Below are positions 1-11,675 of a stretch of 64,000 nucleotides of DNA, in pieces. Each line of letters opens with the position of its first letter. The first letter of the stretch is position 1. This DNA is from Teratosphaeria epicoccoides (lineage: Eukaryota; Ascomycota; Dothideomycetes; Mycosphaerellales; Teratosphaeriaceae), in NCBI GenBank assembly GCA_021401465.1, contig JADDMT010000008.1:310001-374000 (forward strand). Direction: 5' to 3'. The position numbers were made by a program, and so were the translations under genes. The notes under the pieces are model-generated. The model was not told the origin of the DNA. It saw nothing but the letters and a program-made list of their open reading frames with translations, and searched no databases.

Positions 1-460
1 CGAATACGCAGGGCTCGTCGGTGAGTATGCAGGTGAAGTCGGCGAGTACTTCGGCGAAGCCGCACTGCCTGGGTTGTATGCAGGCGATGTCGGGCTGTAA
101 TTCGGCGACGTGGGACTATAAGAAGGCGACGTGGGGCTGTATGATGGCGAGGTCGGGCTGTATGACGGCGAAGTCGGCGATATCTTGCTTCCACCATTGT
201 ATGCCGGGCTGGTTGGACTGTACGTGGGGCTCGTCGGAGTGTAAGCCGGGCTGCTAGGCGAGAACTTCGGGCTGGTAATCTGGTACATTGGTGAAGTGCC
301 ACCACCGCCAAAGCCTGGGCTGGTCGGGCTGTACCCAGGCGATGTTGGAGAGTAGCTGTACCCAGGTGACGTCGGACTCATCGAGCTGAATGGCGACGTC
401 GGAGCGTAACCTGGACTCATGCCACCGATGCCACCACTGTACGGGGATGCGCCACCAAAT
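1..460 (-). repeat. Rpb1 CTD heptad-repeat coding array
   Basis: Tandem codons for the heptad YSPTSPx, partly canonical and partly altered (for example YAPTSPF, KFSPSSP and YTPTSP), with short spacers such as GGGG, NGGSK and NPGSA between blocks. This is a coding repeat inside RPB1 and not a DNA satellite. It is the phosphorylation platform for capping, splicing and termination factors. The array continues past the left edge. Confidence 0.93.
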
Positions 461-3400
461 CCTCCGTATGAGGAAAAGCCTCCAGTAGCGGCAGCTTCAG
501 TGCCTTCGTGGATGGGCGAGAAGGAGGCACCGTAGTCAGGACCACCACCCACATAGCCGTCAGCCATGGGCGAGCCTTGATCATACGGCGTCATGGCACC
601 GTCGGCTGCTTGACCAGCACCGACACCCAACGCGCCCGCGGGTTGCTCGATGTTGACCTCTTGCAGCATCTTCTGGTCAAGCAGCATCTCAAACTCGCCA
701 GTGCCCGATGGAGCAAGCTGACCCAGAATGATATTCTCAGAGACACCCTTGCAGTCGTCCAGTTCACCGCTACTGGCGGCGTCAAAGAGGATTTCCACGG
801 TCTCCTCGAAGGAGCAGCGCATAAGCGCACCAGTATCCGCACGATTGATACCGTGACGTGTCACAGCCATGAGTGAGCCGCGAGCACACATGACATCGCA
901 CAGAATGGCCATGTGACGGTAGTTGACATATGAACCATCGCCCGTAAGCACAGCAGCCAGCTCATTCATCAGCGCTGCTCGGGTGGCTTCAATGCCCAAA
1001 GTGTTGGTGATCTCGCCGAAGTGATTGCAAGATGTCCGGCTCGCATCGACGCCATCAATGGCCAGGACAGCCTTGAGGTTGAAGCCATCAGTGTCCAAGT
1101 ACCATTCCTTGCAGGCATTATCGGTTTTGCTCAAGAAAATGGAGCCATCATCCCTATTAATTGGGTTCTCCTCTTGAGACACAAAACAACGTCTCACGCC
1201 TTTGACGCCACGAAGGACGACTTGATCGAGGAGGTGCTGCTCGAAGCGCTTCAGCATCTCGTCCTCAGGGACGTCCTCCTCTTCGAAGTCTGCCTTGCGT
1301 GCGCCCTGGTTCTTGAGCCGGATGCGGACAACCTTCTCATCGGAATTGTTGTCAGAGAACACAACTGCAATATCAGCGGCAAATTGCGACTTGATGATGC
1401 GGCCGACCTCCGAAACGGTGAGGTTCTTGTCAAGAAGCGCACCGTTGTTCAGTGTGATGCGTAGCAGCCACTTGCTCTGCTCTTCGATGGGCTCAGAGTC
1501 TTCGCCAATGAGGAAGTAAGATTCGACTGTGTCGATGTCTTCTTCAATGACACTCGACTGAATGTCTGGATCATAATAGATCGCCACTTCGTCGGTCACA
1601 GCACGTAGGCTAGTGAACTCAATGTGAGAGCGGAGGGTCTTGCATGCCAACTGGTCGCCCTTGAGCTCTGGAGACTGGTACACCTTCATTGAAGGCGTTT
1701 TGAGGTTCTCAGCCACATTCAGAATCTCTTTCAAACGCGGCACACCCTTGGTGGTGGTCTTAGCAGTGACACCAGCCAAATGGAATGTGTTGAGCGTCAT
1801 CTGCGTTGCCGGCTCGCCAATAGATTGTGCAGCGAGGACACCGACCATCTCGCCCGGGCTGGCAAGTGCGCGCGAAAAGCGGTTGACGATGTCGCCGAGT
1901 ATATTGTCGAGCGCATCCTTGGTCAGACTGTCGTCTTTGACAATTCGCTTGAATGCCAGACGCGATCTAAAGTTAGCCTTGCACAGTAATGTAGCGTTGA
2001 GGTCAGCTTCTTGTGAGAGGGCATCGTCACCACGGACAATGATGAGGGAGTCCAGTGCCTCTCTGATCTTAGGGATGGCTTCTCGAGGATCCAGATTGCT
2101 GCGCGCACCCTCGCTGATCTTGAAGCTGTCTTTAGCGTTGCGGATCATACGATCAACGTTCAGAGGCAGCTGTCTGCTCTGATCAGCAGCCTCTGCATTG
2201 CTCAGACCCTTGCGAATCTTCTCGCGATCATTGGCAATCGCTTCAAATTCCTCATCGAACATCCTCTGGACTTCGTGATCGCCCTCCAGCTCATCAGCCA
2301 TCTCCAGCATATCCGGAGTGAGCTTGTAGGAAGAATCGAGCGGCTCAATCATGTCAATCTTGTACTTCTGCTCGAATTTCTTGTCGGACATGGTAATGAT
2401 GTCCAGCGTTTGTGGCTCGATGTACACAGCGTCCAAACCATCTTCGCCATAGATGAACTGCAGAATGTCGCCAAGTGAGTTGCGGACGGTACCGTCGTAC
2501 TTGACCATGAGTTCCTCCAGTGCTTTGACGAGGCGACGCTGAATGTAACCAGTCTCAGCGGTTTTGACGGCAGTGTCGATCAGACCTTCACGGCCACCCA
2601 TTGCGTGGAAGAAGAATTCTTGAGGAGTCAAACCTCGCAAGTAACTGTTCTCGACGAAACCTCTCGATGCCGGACTGTAGTCATCCTTGGGAAAATGCGG
2701 CAGAGTGCGATCTCGAAAGCCGAAGGGTAGACGCTTGGCCTCTAACGATTGCTGTCCAACAGCGGCTGTCATTTGTGAAACGTTGGTCGTCGAGCCCTTG
2801 GAACCCGAGTGGACCATGACGCCGACGTTGTTGCAATACTTCATGCCCTTAAATGCAGCATCACCGGCATCATTACGAGCCTTGTCGAGCTCACCCTTGC
2901 CCTTCGATTCGAAGGTCTCGCGTATAGTCATACCCGGCGCAGGCTCCAGCTCGGCCTCTTGCACTTGATCAAGAAGCTTGAAGAATTCTTTCTTCTTGGA
3001 TGCAATGGCCTCCTCAATGTTCGTAGCCACGGCCTCAGTTGGCACCGTGTCACCGATACCAACAGAGAATCCATTGTGGAGCAGCCAGTAGCAGATAAGT
3101 CGCTGCGCAGCATTGAAGAACTTGACAGTTGCTTCAGGGCCCTCCTCGCCCTTGTCGTTGAAGATATAGTGAACCACGCCACCTTGACTGGCTCCAACGA
3201 TCTTCTTCGTCATGCGACCCAGAACAAGCTCACCGTTTTGGATGAGTAGCCCCTTGGCCTCAAACTGTGGGATGTGTGGAAGATCCTTGTCGTCCTCTGA
3301 GCGGCGAAGGTTCAGGCCTTCAGGCAATGCCATCGAAACCAATTGTTTGCCAGACCATCGGGGCACAGGCTTCAAGATGCAGGGCGGCGGCACCACGCCG

Positions 3401-5270
3401 TCCCAATCAGGCACCCACATAAGAAGGTTCATGACTGTCTCGTAGTCCAGCATGACATCGCGACGGGTCATCATGTAAATGCCAGCCATAGTATCCTGCA
3501 CGATGCCCATGAGTGGGCCGTTCTTTTGAGGCGAAACGATGTTCTTAGGCACAGCGCACAGCTGCATGACCTCAGCCCGGGTCTCATGGCTCTGCGGCAC
3601 GTGCAAGTTCATCTCGTCGCCATCGAAATCGGCGTTGTACGGCGAGGTAACCGACAAGTTCAAACGGAAGGTTGAGTACGGCATGACTCGCACCCTGTGA
3701 CCCATCATGGACTCCTTGTGCAGGGACGGCTGACGGTTGAAGATGATGAAATCGCCGTCAACTATGTGACGCTCAACCTTCCAGCCGAGTTGCAATTGAA
3801 TGTCACCTTTCGCCCGTCGGAGGTCGATGCGGTCACCGTTGTCGCGAATGATGAATTTTGCACCTGGATGCTCGTTCGGTCCGTTGCGAACCAATGTAGT
3901 AAGCTTGTGAATGTTGTGTTTGTTAACCGTTTCCGGAAATGTCAACGTCCTGGCTATACTTCTTGGTACACCGACTTCATCCAGCGACAAATTAGGGTCA
4001 CCAGTGATGACAGTACGAGCTGAGAAATCAACTCGCTTGCCCATAAGGTTGCCACGAAGACGACCTTCTTTGGACTTTAGACGCGCACGGATCGACTTGA
4101 CTGGACGACCAGACTTCTGCACCGCTGGGGGGAGGCCAGCGATGTTGTTGTCCATGTAGGTGGCAACGTGATACTGCAGGAGCTGCACAAACTCAGCAGT
4201 GACGTGATCGGGCGAGCCCTCTTGTTCGCAACGACGAACGTTGGAGTTTGCCTTGATGATGTCGGACAGCTTGAAAGTCAAGTCATCCTCGGAGCGCATG
4301 CCTTGGCTAGAGCCATCCATGCTGACGGACGGCCGCACCGCAACCGGAGGGACTGGCAGGACAGTGAGGACCATCCAGTCTGGCCTAGCGTAATCAGCGT
4401 TCAAGCCTAGGCGGGCCAGATCATCGTCACTAATGTTCCTGAAGATGTTGAGCGTCTGCTGCGGCGTGATGATTGATGTCACCTTCTCATCTTTCCCACC
4501 GCCTTCTTCGTCGTCACCTTTGGCTTGCTTGAACGTAGCAGTGAGCTTCAACTGGTCCTTCCGAATCACCGGCTGCTGGTTCCCGCAGCCACCATGGCCC
4601 TTTGCCTTGAGCTTGGCTTTTGGATCTTCGCCAAAACCGTTGTCATCTTCAGGGGCTTGGTCAGGGTTGCAGACGTAAATCGGCTTGCAGAGCTTGTGGA
4701 CGGCTTCAAAGCGGCGCTTCGGGTCGCGTAGACGAATGGCTTGAGCGAAGATAGGATTCGACTGCAGATTCAGGTGTTAACTCTGAGTGCGAGAGAGTTT
4801 CGACTTATCCTTACTACGGAGTGGGAACATGACTGACCTCATCTGCCTTGATCTTGCCACAGTTGTGGCAGACCGTCTCCAGAATCTTCTTGATCTTGGT
4901 CACGAATCCTGGTCATGTAGATTAGTATTGTAAAACAGCACGTCAATCGCGCGGGTTACTCACCAGCATGGAAGACGGGCTGCGCAAGCTCGATATGACC
5001 AAAGTGACCGGGGCAATCGTCTTGGCCTTGTCCGCAAGTCGCGCACTGGAAATTTTTATCGATGGTGCCGAGTTTGGGGTCGTTCAAGCCCTTCTCGCGT
5101 GGCGCTTGCCGCTGCTCGTCCATTGTATCTGGATACTCTATGTGACATACTGACATGTTCTTGATTTCTTCCGGCGAGAACAGGCCAAATTGAATCTCTT
5201 GAATCGTCTTCAGCGGCGCTGAAGAGTGCTTGAAGTTGTAGTTGCCCATGGTTCCACTGCCTGACGCCAT
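1..5270 (-). CDS. RPB1: RNA polymerase II largest subunit Rpb1 (3' end off window)
   Basis: Catalytic subunit of nuclear RNA polymerase II. Three exons read on the minus strand: 5270-4964, 4908-4838 and 4761 to the left edge, with introns of 55 and 76 bp; together they give 1713 codons without a stop. The N-terminal zinc site is visible (C76, C79, C86, H89, then C116 and C119 in exon 2). The metal-binding loop NADFDGDEMN lies at about residues 502-511 (positions 3610-3636), and the trigger-loop stretch beginning LTLNTFHLAG lies near residue 1114 (about 1800-1740). From about position 460 to the edge the protein is the C-terminal domain, built of YSPTSP heptads and degenerate variants. Fungal Rpb1 is about 1750 residues, so only a few dozen are missing. 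It shares a divergent promoter with SWD1. Identity is certain; the first ATG opens the family's usual N-terminus. Confidence 0.97.
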
Positions 5271-6004
5271 CTTGAGCGATCGATAGACGATTCCGCAGTT
5301 GCAAGTGTATGTCGTGCGGCTTTGTCGCCTTCAGGGTTGCTGCGACTCTTTTTGTGCAGAGCGCAGGTGTTCTCCGAATTCGCGTCACTCGCTGGCGCCT
5401 TCACTGATTCACGGCCGCCACGCGGTCACGGCCTCCTTTCCCACCGCGCGACCTCGGCGAGGACCGCCGCCTCGCCTGACTCCCACAGTGCCACTGCCGA
5501 TACGCCTCTCGCCGCTAGTTGCTGCGTAGATATGTATGTGTGATGGTTTCGCGTGCGCGCTGCTCGCGCGAACGTGGTGTCGCTGGATGAAGATTCGGTA
5601 ATGCGTGGTAGACTCGTCGCGCGCCCGCGAGCGACTGAAAATCACCGCAATTGTCTTTTACGGTGTCGGTAACGCAAACGCGGCAGATATCGCAAGTAGC
5701 CGACGATATCTGATGAGGTTGGCGGTGAGAAGGGCTGTGGTGAGAAGGTTGTGGCGCCTAACTGCTGGACAACGCTACAAAGAAGGCCCCGCGCTTTGAC
5801 CATATCAAACTTGAGTCATGCGTGCGGCTCTGCTTCATGCGAGCGAATGCCACTTTCACTACTTTCACGTGGAGAATCACATGAGTCTGTCCTTCAACCT
5901 GGTAGACTCAAGATGACGATATCGTGTTGTTGGAGACGGCCATACACTCTGCTTCGCGTCAACCCACCTCGATAGCCTGGCTTTCCGCTGTATATACACA
6001 CACC
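5271..6004. promoter_or_regulatory. Divergent promoter region RPB1 / SWD1
   Basis: 734 bp between the start codons of two head-to-head housekeeping genes. It contains short GC-rich and pyrimidine-rich tracts (about 5400-5520) and no convincing ORF of its own. No specific factor site can be called by eye. Sharing of the region is inferred from gene orientation. Confidence 0.6.
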
Positions 6005-7456
6005 ATGAACCTCCCTCTTACCGATCCAGTACTGCTGGCCGTCGATATCCCCGAGACACTATGCGCCCGCCTGCGCTCCTCCGGTCAGGCAGTATGCATC
6101 AAGTTCTCCCACAGTGGCGACCTCCTTGCCTCAGGGACCACTAAGGGTGGCATCGCCATCTTCGACCTGGAGACCAATGGGGTCGCGCGCAAGCTCAAAG
6201 GACACACCAATGGCCGCACAGTGCAATCGCTGTCGTGGGAGAAGAGCGGGAGATACTTGTTGTCAAGCAGTGTCGACTGGAAGGTAATACTGTGGGACCT
6301 GAAGGATGGCACAAGAGTACGATCAGTTAGTCTGGGCGCACCTGTCTACATTGCGGAGCTCCACCCTAACAACCATCTGCAATGTGTCGCAGCACTGTAC
6401 GAATATCGTCCCGTGCTGGCAGACCTATCCAAAACCAAGGTACAGCAGTATGCCCTGCCCAACCTGCCAAGACGAGCGCCGCATGAGATAGACGCCAACC
6501 CAGAGAAGGCTGACGCGAAGCACTTTACGACTGTGGCAGCCTTCACGCCAGGCGGCACACACATCATCACCGGCACGACCAAAGGATGGCTTAACGTCAT
6601 CAGTGCTTCCACGAAGGAAACTGTATACAGCACGCGCCTGTGCAGCAAGCCCATCTTGCTCATCCGACTCTCGGCTTCTGGCCGCGATCTTCTTGTGAAC
6701 GCCTCAGATACCATCATCCGGACAATCAAACTGCCTGACCTCACCCCTTCCAACCTGGACGCGGACAGTATACGTCTGGACGTAGAACACAAGTTCCAGG
6801 ACGTTGTCAATAGACTCTCGTGGAACCATGTTGCATTTAGCTCGAACGCGGATTACGTCATGGCATCCACACTCATGAACCACGACATCTATATCTGGGA
6901 GCGCGGGCATGGGTCTCTGGTGAAAATTTTGGAAGGACCCAAAGAGGAATTGGGCGCAGTCGAGTGGCATCCAAGTCGGCCGTTTGTCGCAGCCACTGGG
7001 GTTGAGTCTGGCAAGATCTACCTGTGGAGTATCAATACTCCTCAGCGCTGGTCAGCTCTCGCCCCGGACTTTGTTGAGGTTGAAGAGAATGAGGAGTACA
7101 TTGAGCACGAGGATGAGTTCGACATCCAGCCCGACGAAGAAGTGCGAAAGCGACAGCTGGATCAGGAGGATGAGGACGTCGATGTCTTGACTGTGGATGA
7201 CGAGCAGTTAGAACGGGAAGGTCGAAAGGGAGGTGGAGAGTTCAGGATGCCGGTAATCCTCGATATGGGCGAATCTGACTCGGAAGACGAAATGGTGGCC
7301 ATCGGGACGGGTCAATTCAGGAGGAAGAGCACGGCTCAGCATGACGAAGATGGATTTCTAGATACTGAGTACGGTGCGACCAATGGCCATTCGACTGATA
7401 GAGAGGTCAATGGAAACGGCGATAGCGCAAGGAAGCGCAGGAGAGATGCGGATTGA
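6005..7456 (+). CDS. SWD1: Set1/COMPASS complex WD40 subunit Swd1 (RbBP5 homologue)
   Basis: WD40 scaffold subunit of the Set1/COMPASS histone H3K4 methyltransferase, acting in the nucleus. Single exon, 483 residues. The start MNLPLTDPVLL is the conserved N-terminus of the Swd1/RbBP5 family; an in-frame ATG at 5924 is less likely because it adds a non-family leader. WD blades are seen, for example the segment ending YLLSSSVDWKVILWDL and the stretch APVYIAELHP typical of this family. After the propeller (about residue 350 on) comes an acidic, low-complexity tail with runs of Asp/Glu and a basic end (ARKRRRDAD). It is divergent from RPB1, fitting the co-transcriptional role of COMPASS. Family identity is firm. 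Confidence 0.92.
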   Translation: MNLPLTDPVLLAVDIPETLCARLRSSGQAVCIKFSHSGDLLASGTTKGGIAIFDLETNGVARKLKGHTNGRTVQSLSWEKSGRYLLSSSVDWKVILWDLKDGTRVRSVSLGAPVYIAELHPNNHLQCVAALYEYRPVLADLSKTKVQQYALPNLPRRAPHEIDANPEKADAKHFTTVAAFTPGGTHIITGTTKGWLNVISASTKETVYSTRLCSKPILLIRLSASGRDLLVNASDTIIRTIKLPDLTPSNLDADSIRLDVEHKFQDVVNRLSWNHVAFSSNADYVMASTLMNHDIYIWERGHGSLVKILEGPKEELGAVEWHPSRPFVAATGVESGKIYLWSINTPQRWSALAPDFVEVEENEEYIEHEDEFDIQPDEEVRKRQLDQEDEDVDVLTVDDEQLEREGRKGGGEFRMPVILDMGESDSEDEMVAIGTGQFRRKSTAQHDEDGFLDTEYGATNGHSTDREVNGNGDSARKRRRDAD

Positions 7457-8348
7457 ATGTCGCCTCCGGCTCTGATCACGAAGTTTATACGCGGACAAAG
7501 ACTCCATCGTTCGTGCCTTAAAAAATGTTGGGAGGAACCACTGCGCTGCAGGCTAAGGAGACGAATCGACCAGTCAAGTATAATGCTGATCAACTTTGGG
7601 TATTGTTGCTATCGAAGAGGCAGCCAGTCTTCAGAGCTTCGATAAGATCAAGAAATGGTCAGGAGCAAGCTGAGACCTGGAGGAAGCTGCCAATATTTTA
7701 AGCGACATGGATGCAGTGGGCATCTTGTCACCAGTCCTCGTGGCGCAAAGTACTCATCTGGTCCGACGATTTGCTGTCTTGGAAGAGCAAATTTTTCACT
7801 TGACGTGCGACTGGAGGAATCCTCATTACGCGAAGCTGCAGCAAGCAGCGGCGCCGCTTATACCCAGCACCATGGCCGCTCTTGTTGGAAGTCTGTTCAC
7901 ATAAGGAGCGGAGTATACGTGCTTGCAGGCAAGACAGGAGCTGGCTCCAGGCTGTTGCGTCGAGGCACATCGCGCGAGCTTTTCGCGGTGTATTCTACCG
8001 GGCAAATGGTGTCGGAGGGTGCCCGCGATTTGTTCTGCAAACTCTGCGCTCCGTTCCGGCCTGAACTACATATGTAGTGACAAGCCACAAATCCATGTGA
8101 ACGTGAAAGAACACCCTAGCGCGAGTTGGTCCGTGCATGGCTTGGTCTTCGTTTTCGAGGCCCTCGACCTGACGTGAATAGTAGCACTGGTTTTCCGCGC
8201 TCGACTTCCCTGCTCTATTTCTGTGTCCGAATGACCAACACAACAGACAAATCATTTTCACCTATCGACCAATCAGACGACGGCGCACGCCGACATCTGT
8301 TTTGCGAGTCAAAGTCCCATCTGCAGTAAGACAGGATAGACGTTCACG
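7457..8348. other. Intergenic, no supported gene
   Basis: 892 bp between SWD1 and the next plus-strand gene. Several ORFs of 60-140 codons overlap on both strands, but none shows a domain, a consistent splice pattern or a signal peptide. Expected content is the SWD1 3' UTR and the promoter of the following gene. Confidence 0.55.
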
Positions 8349-9131
8349 ATGGCGCGTCTCAAGGGTCCTCCACTTAAGCACACCTCACCAACCAAAAACC
8401 TCAAGGCCGACATGCGGTTCCGGTTCATAGATTTGCCGCCGGAGCTTCGCGTCATGACGTACACACTCATGTTCAGCGCTGACAGCGACTCGCTCAACAT
8501 CTGTCGGATTCCAAGCATCACGCGTGTTTCGCGCTCGATCCGAATCGAGCCGCTACCACTATACTTATTCAAGCCCGCCTCCAGAGTGCACATTTGGCTG
8601 TCAATCAAAGGCTCCGCAGACATTAGTAGGGCAAGCGGGAAGGAGAGTGAAGAAGCTCCCGCGAAGCGGGTAACGGCACATCCAGGATGGGGCTCACTGA
8701 GTATTGAGAAGGGCGCGGTGCAGAGTACCAAGGCCGCCAAGGTTCGGGCGCCAGTGCTCTCCAGGCGCGTCAGGATTTCCTTGCAGTGGGTAGGAGGACT
8801 TGTTGTCGAGTGGGGGCCAAAGAACGGGCTGAGCTTTGTGAGCATTGACAACGTCCCTTGGCGCCGGGATCAAATGCCTCTGCCAAGGCCTCTGCCACTG
8901 TTCGAGGACTTTGATGACTTCAGAAAGTGCGTGAGAAAGGCGGTTGAGGATACGGTGGGGAGAGATGGCTTTGCTGGGTTCCGCGTGCACGATCTGCGGA
9001 AAATTGGATGGGCTGGGTATAAAGATGCTGCTCGATTGAGGCGAAGACAGTCTGGAAGCCGATCACCCTTGGAGTGGACCGGCTGTGCGCCACGCAAAGA
9101 GGGCTTCATCTATTCCAGAGACCGAAAATAG
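8349..9131 (+). CDS. Uncharacterised protein with F-box/2EXR-like N-terminus
   Basis: Single-exon ORF of 260 residues. Near residue 25 it carries RFIDLPPELRVMTYTLMF, the LPxELRxxIY-type opening helix of F-box-like or 2EXR-like proteins that are very numerous in Pezizomycotina. The rest has no catalytic motif. The end is basic, with arginine-rich stretches. The start codon has a plausible context (ACG before ATG GCG). Nothing in the neighbourhood indicates a function. Similar openings occur in the proteins at 50843-52840 and 54661-55299 and in the decayed copy at 58771. Confidence 0.65.
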   Translation: MARLKGPPLKHTSPTKNLKADMRFRFIDLPPELRVMTYTLMFSADSDSLNICRIPSITRVSRSIRIEPLPLYLFKPASRVHIWLSIKGSADISRASGKESEEAPAKRVTAHPGWGSLSIEKGAVQSTKAAKVRAPVLSRRVRISLQWVGGLVVEWGPKNGLSFVSIDNVPWRRDQMPLPRPLPLFEDFDDFRKCVRKAVEDTVGRDGFAGFRVHDLRKIGWAGYKDAARLRRRQSGSRSPLEWTGCAPRKEGFIYSRDRK

Positions 9132-9473
9132 ATCTACACCAGGCGATATATTAACATAGCATACAATGCTTCATCGACATACGATAAATCATGCTTACTG
9201 TGCACTGCCCTGCCCTTTCCCTTTTGCAAGGCCCTTTTGCAAGGCATAGCAATTCGTTGCAGACTTGTAGAAACTTGATCTAATGTGAAGCAATGGCTTC
9301 GATCGACGTCGAATTGTGGTATTTGTCAATTACTATATTCGTGAATTGTGACTCCCCAACCCGGAAGGTACCCCGGGACCACCCGAGAGCTCCTTCTACT
9401 TTCGGTTCAGACTACTGATGATCCACCAGCTCATTTACGACTGCTCCCGTCCTGTTCTTCTACACAGTCACAG
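9132..9473. other. Short intergenic region before CMC1
   Basis: About 340 bp holding the 3' UTR of the preceding gene and the CMC1 promoter. An in-frame ATG at 9348 would extend CMC1 by 42 residues but gives a leader unlike the family. No other feature is seen. Confidence 0.5.
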
Positions 9474-9979
9474 ATGGCAGCAGCAATGGCAGCCTCAAGA
9501 CCAATCCCCACATCCCCCACCGGCCCCGACCCATCGCGCTCTCCTCTCCCACTCTCCGCAGCGCAAGAAGGCCAAGTCCGCGAGCTCTACCACAAGCGCG
9601 TTCGCAACAAATGCGCCGATGAAGTGAGAGGTCTGCATCCCACCCCCCATCCATCGTTCGACTGTGAGTGGTGGCTAAACGATGATACTCAGACTTCGCT
9701 GCCTGCGCCCAAGCCCACACCTTCACAGCCACCTTCCTCTGCCGCTCCGAGCAGAAACGAATGAACACATGCATGATGCAATTCGCGACGCAGGAGGAGC
9801 AGGACGCAGCGCGGAGAGAGTGGTTTGAAACGATCGATAAGAGGAGGGAGGAGAGGGATAGAAAGGAGGAGAAGAGGAAGATGGATGAGAAATTCTGGCG
9901 CGACTGGTGGGATAAGGAGAAACCGCATGCGCCGCAGCAGATGTATGAAGGACAAGGGGAGAAGAGGCCGAAGAAATGA
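9474..9979 (+). CDS. CMC1: COX assembly mitochondrial protein Cmc1 (twin CX9C)
   Basis: Small twin-CX9C protein of the mitochondrial intermembrane space, imported by the Mia40 relay and needed for cytochrome c oxidase assembly and copper handling. Exons 9474-9630 and 9693-9979 give 147 residues. After splicing the motifs are CADEVRDFAAC and CRSEQKRMNTC, each a Cys pair with exactly nine residues between. The splice uses an unusual GTCTGC donor, but only this junction restores the first motif, and a GCTAAAC branch site sits 13-19 bases before the acceptor. A charged C-terminal tail follows. The start was placed at 9474, which opens a short Pro/Ser-rich N-terminus; the family normally has little before the first motif. 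It is convergent with the next gene. Confidence 0.86.
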
Positions 9980-10161
9980 GGTGGTGAATTCTCTATGTGG
10001 TTGGGTTAGAGGTTGTAAAGTATCTCGGGCGGGCTGAGTTCGAGGTTTCATGGTTAAGGACTGGTATTACGGGGCTACTATTACCACGGCGAAGGTGTAC
10101 TGGCTACGCCACGCCAGAGCCGGCCTGCAGCTTCTGGATCATATGTACGACACGAGGAGCT

Positions 10162-11675
10162 TCAGGCCGCGATCCCAATACCTCTGCCCTCAACCATTTC
10201 CGGCTGTTCAGCATGGCTCGGACCATTAACACCACCAATGGCGGGTCCAGCCTGCGCCTGGCCGACAGCATCCCTCGAGTCCCCATCCACTCTCCTTGCT
10301 GGACTACTATAATAGCTCGGCGGACTAGTCCTCAACTCCACAACCACTACCTCGTTCTGGGACTGCTCTCGCTCCGTCGCCATAGCGCCTCTGACTGCAT
10401 CCCGCATCACGGTCTCGTACGTAGGGCTGGGCATGTCAGGTGTGCCAGGCGGCACCACTGGACTCCAATGCAATAACTCTGGATCCGCTCTCACACTGCC
10501 CCGCCATTTGCCATATGCAGGTGGCGGTGGATGCGGCAGATTTGCATCGAGATCCTTGTCCCAGGTTGTATGGTACGCTTCCTGATGCATCGACGCGCGG
10601 GCCGAGATCGATGCTGCGGATGGCATCGCTTCTCGAGAATCAGGCCGAACATCGTTGATGACTTCATTTGTAACTTGGTGGACCTGAATGGGAGTCGGAG
10701 GAACGAACTCTGGTGTTTCTCCGGACAGACTGGGCATTTGACGATGATGAGAGCCATGATGTCGATGGCGATGGTGCCGATGCCGGTGGCGGCTTCGCAT
10801 GAGTCGACCGTGCTGGGTGACATAGATGCGAGGAGAATCTTCGTACGTGTCCCGGTGTTGCCGCAGCAAACAAACTCGAACGAGGCTGTGGGCGAAGACG
10901 ATGGTGGACAGTAGGATGCCCAGAATGAAGAGAACGTGTGCCGTCACAGACACATGAACACCGGGCGCCGTGGCAAAGACCAGATCTGACCCGCACTGTC
11001 AGTCGCAAACCACAGCACCATCGAGTTGCAAGGCTTACAAGTAGCGACCACAGCCGACAGCAGCAGTCCGGCGAATATGGAGACTGCCCAACTCGTGCCC
11101 CTATTTCCACTTTGACCTGCATGTCTTGACTTCCTGTTCTTCGATCGTTTCCATGCACGTTTCTGCCTTTCGGCTGACTTTTGCTGCAGGAAGACTGCAA
11201 GGCTTGGGTCACTTAAGTCGGGGTGCTGGAGTGCTGCTACGGCTCGCGTGTTAAACATAGCTGATTGATGGGCCATGTGCTGGACTTGGCGTTGGTAGGC
11301 TGAGAGTGATACTTGAGGGTCCCAAGGGGCTTCTGAGGCTGTCGATGTGGTGGACGCCGGGCTAGGCAGTACTCCATCTGGTTGCTGTGAATGTCCATTG
11401 GGGTCATGGCTGTGGTGAGGTTGTTGAAGCGACACCAAAGGCGACCGAATATGGTTCTCTGCAATCGCGTGGTGTTGGTGCTGAAGTGTCGTTGGCGTTG
11501 CAATCAATGAAGTCCTTGTGGAAGTCTTGAAAGAGGCACGGAGGAGGCTGCGGACGTTATCTTGGACGCGAGACAGACGTGAGGGTGGCGTATCGTCGAT
11601 GATGCCGGCCTCGAGGGCGCTTGAGTCCGGAAGTGGTGAATGCATCTTCTTTGCTGCTGCTTGCCGGACTCTCAT
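10162..11675 (-). CDS. Uncharacterised two-pass membrane protein, Pro/His/Ser-rich
   Basis: Two exons, 11675-11039 and 10985-10162, joined by a 53 bp intron (donor GTAAGC, phase 1), give 486 residues. The first 195 residues are low-complexity with His- and Gln-rich runs. Two adjacent hydrophobic segments follow: WAVSIFAGLLLSAVVATYLV at about 197-216 and VLFILGILLSTIVFAHSLV at about 228-246, with a short loop between them. The C-terminal half is Pro/Arg/His-rich and probably cytosolic. No family is recognised. The splice is supported because it makes both membrane helices continuous in frame. The ATG overlaps the stop of a possible upstream small cistron (ATGA). Confidence 0.68.

Noticed and set aside
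1..460. Tandem repeat as a satellite or CRISPR-like array
   Set aside because: The repeats translate in frame to Rpb1 CTD heptads and have no spacer structure.
508..4731. Many plus-strand ORFs (61-180 codons) opposite RPB1
   Set aside because: They are antisense shadows of a highly conserved coding exon and show no domain of their own.
7655..8077. 140-codon plus-strand ORF after SWD1
   Set aside because: Overlaps other open frames, has no domain, signal peptide or splice partners.
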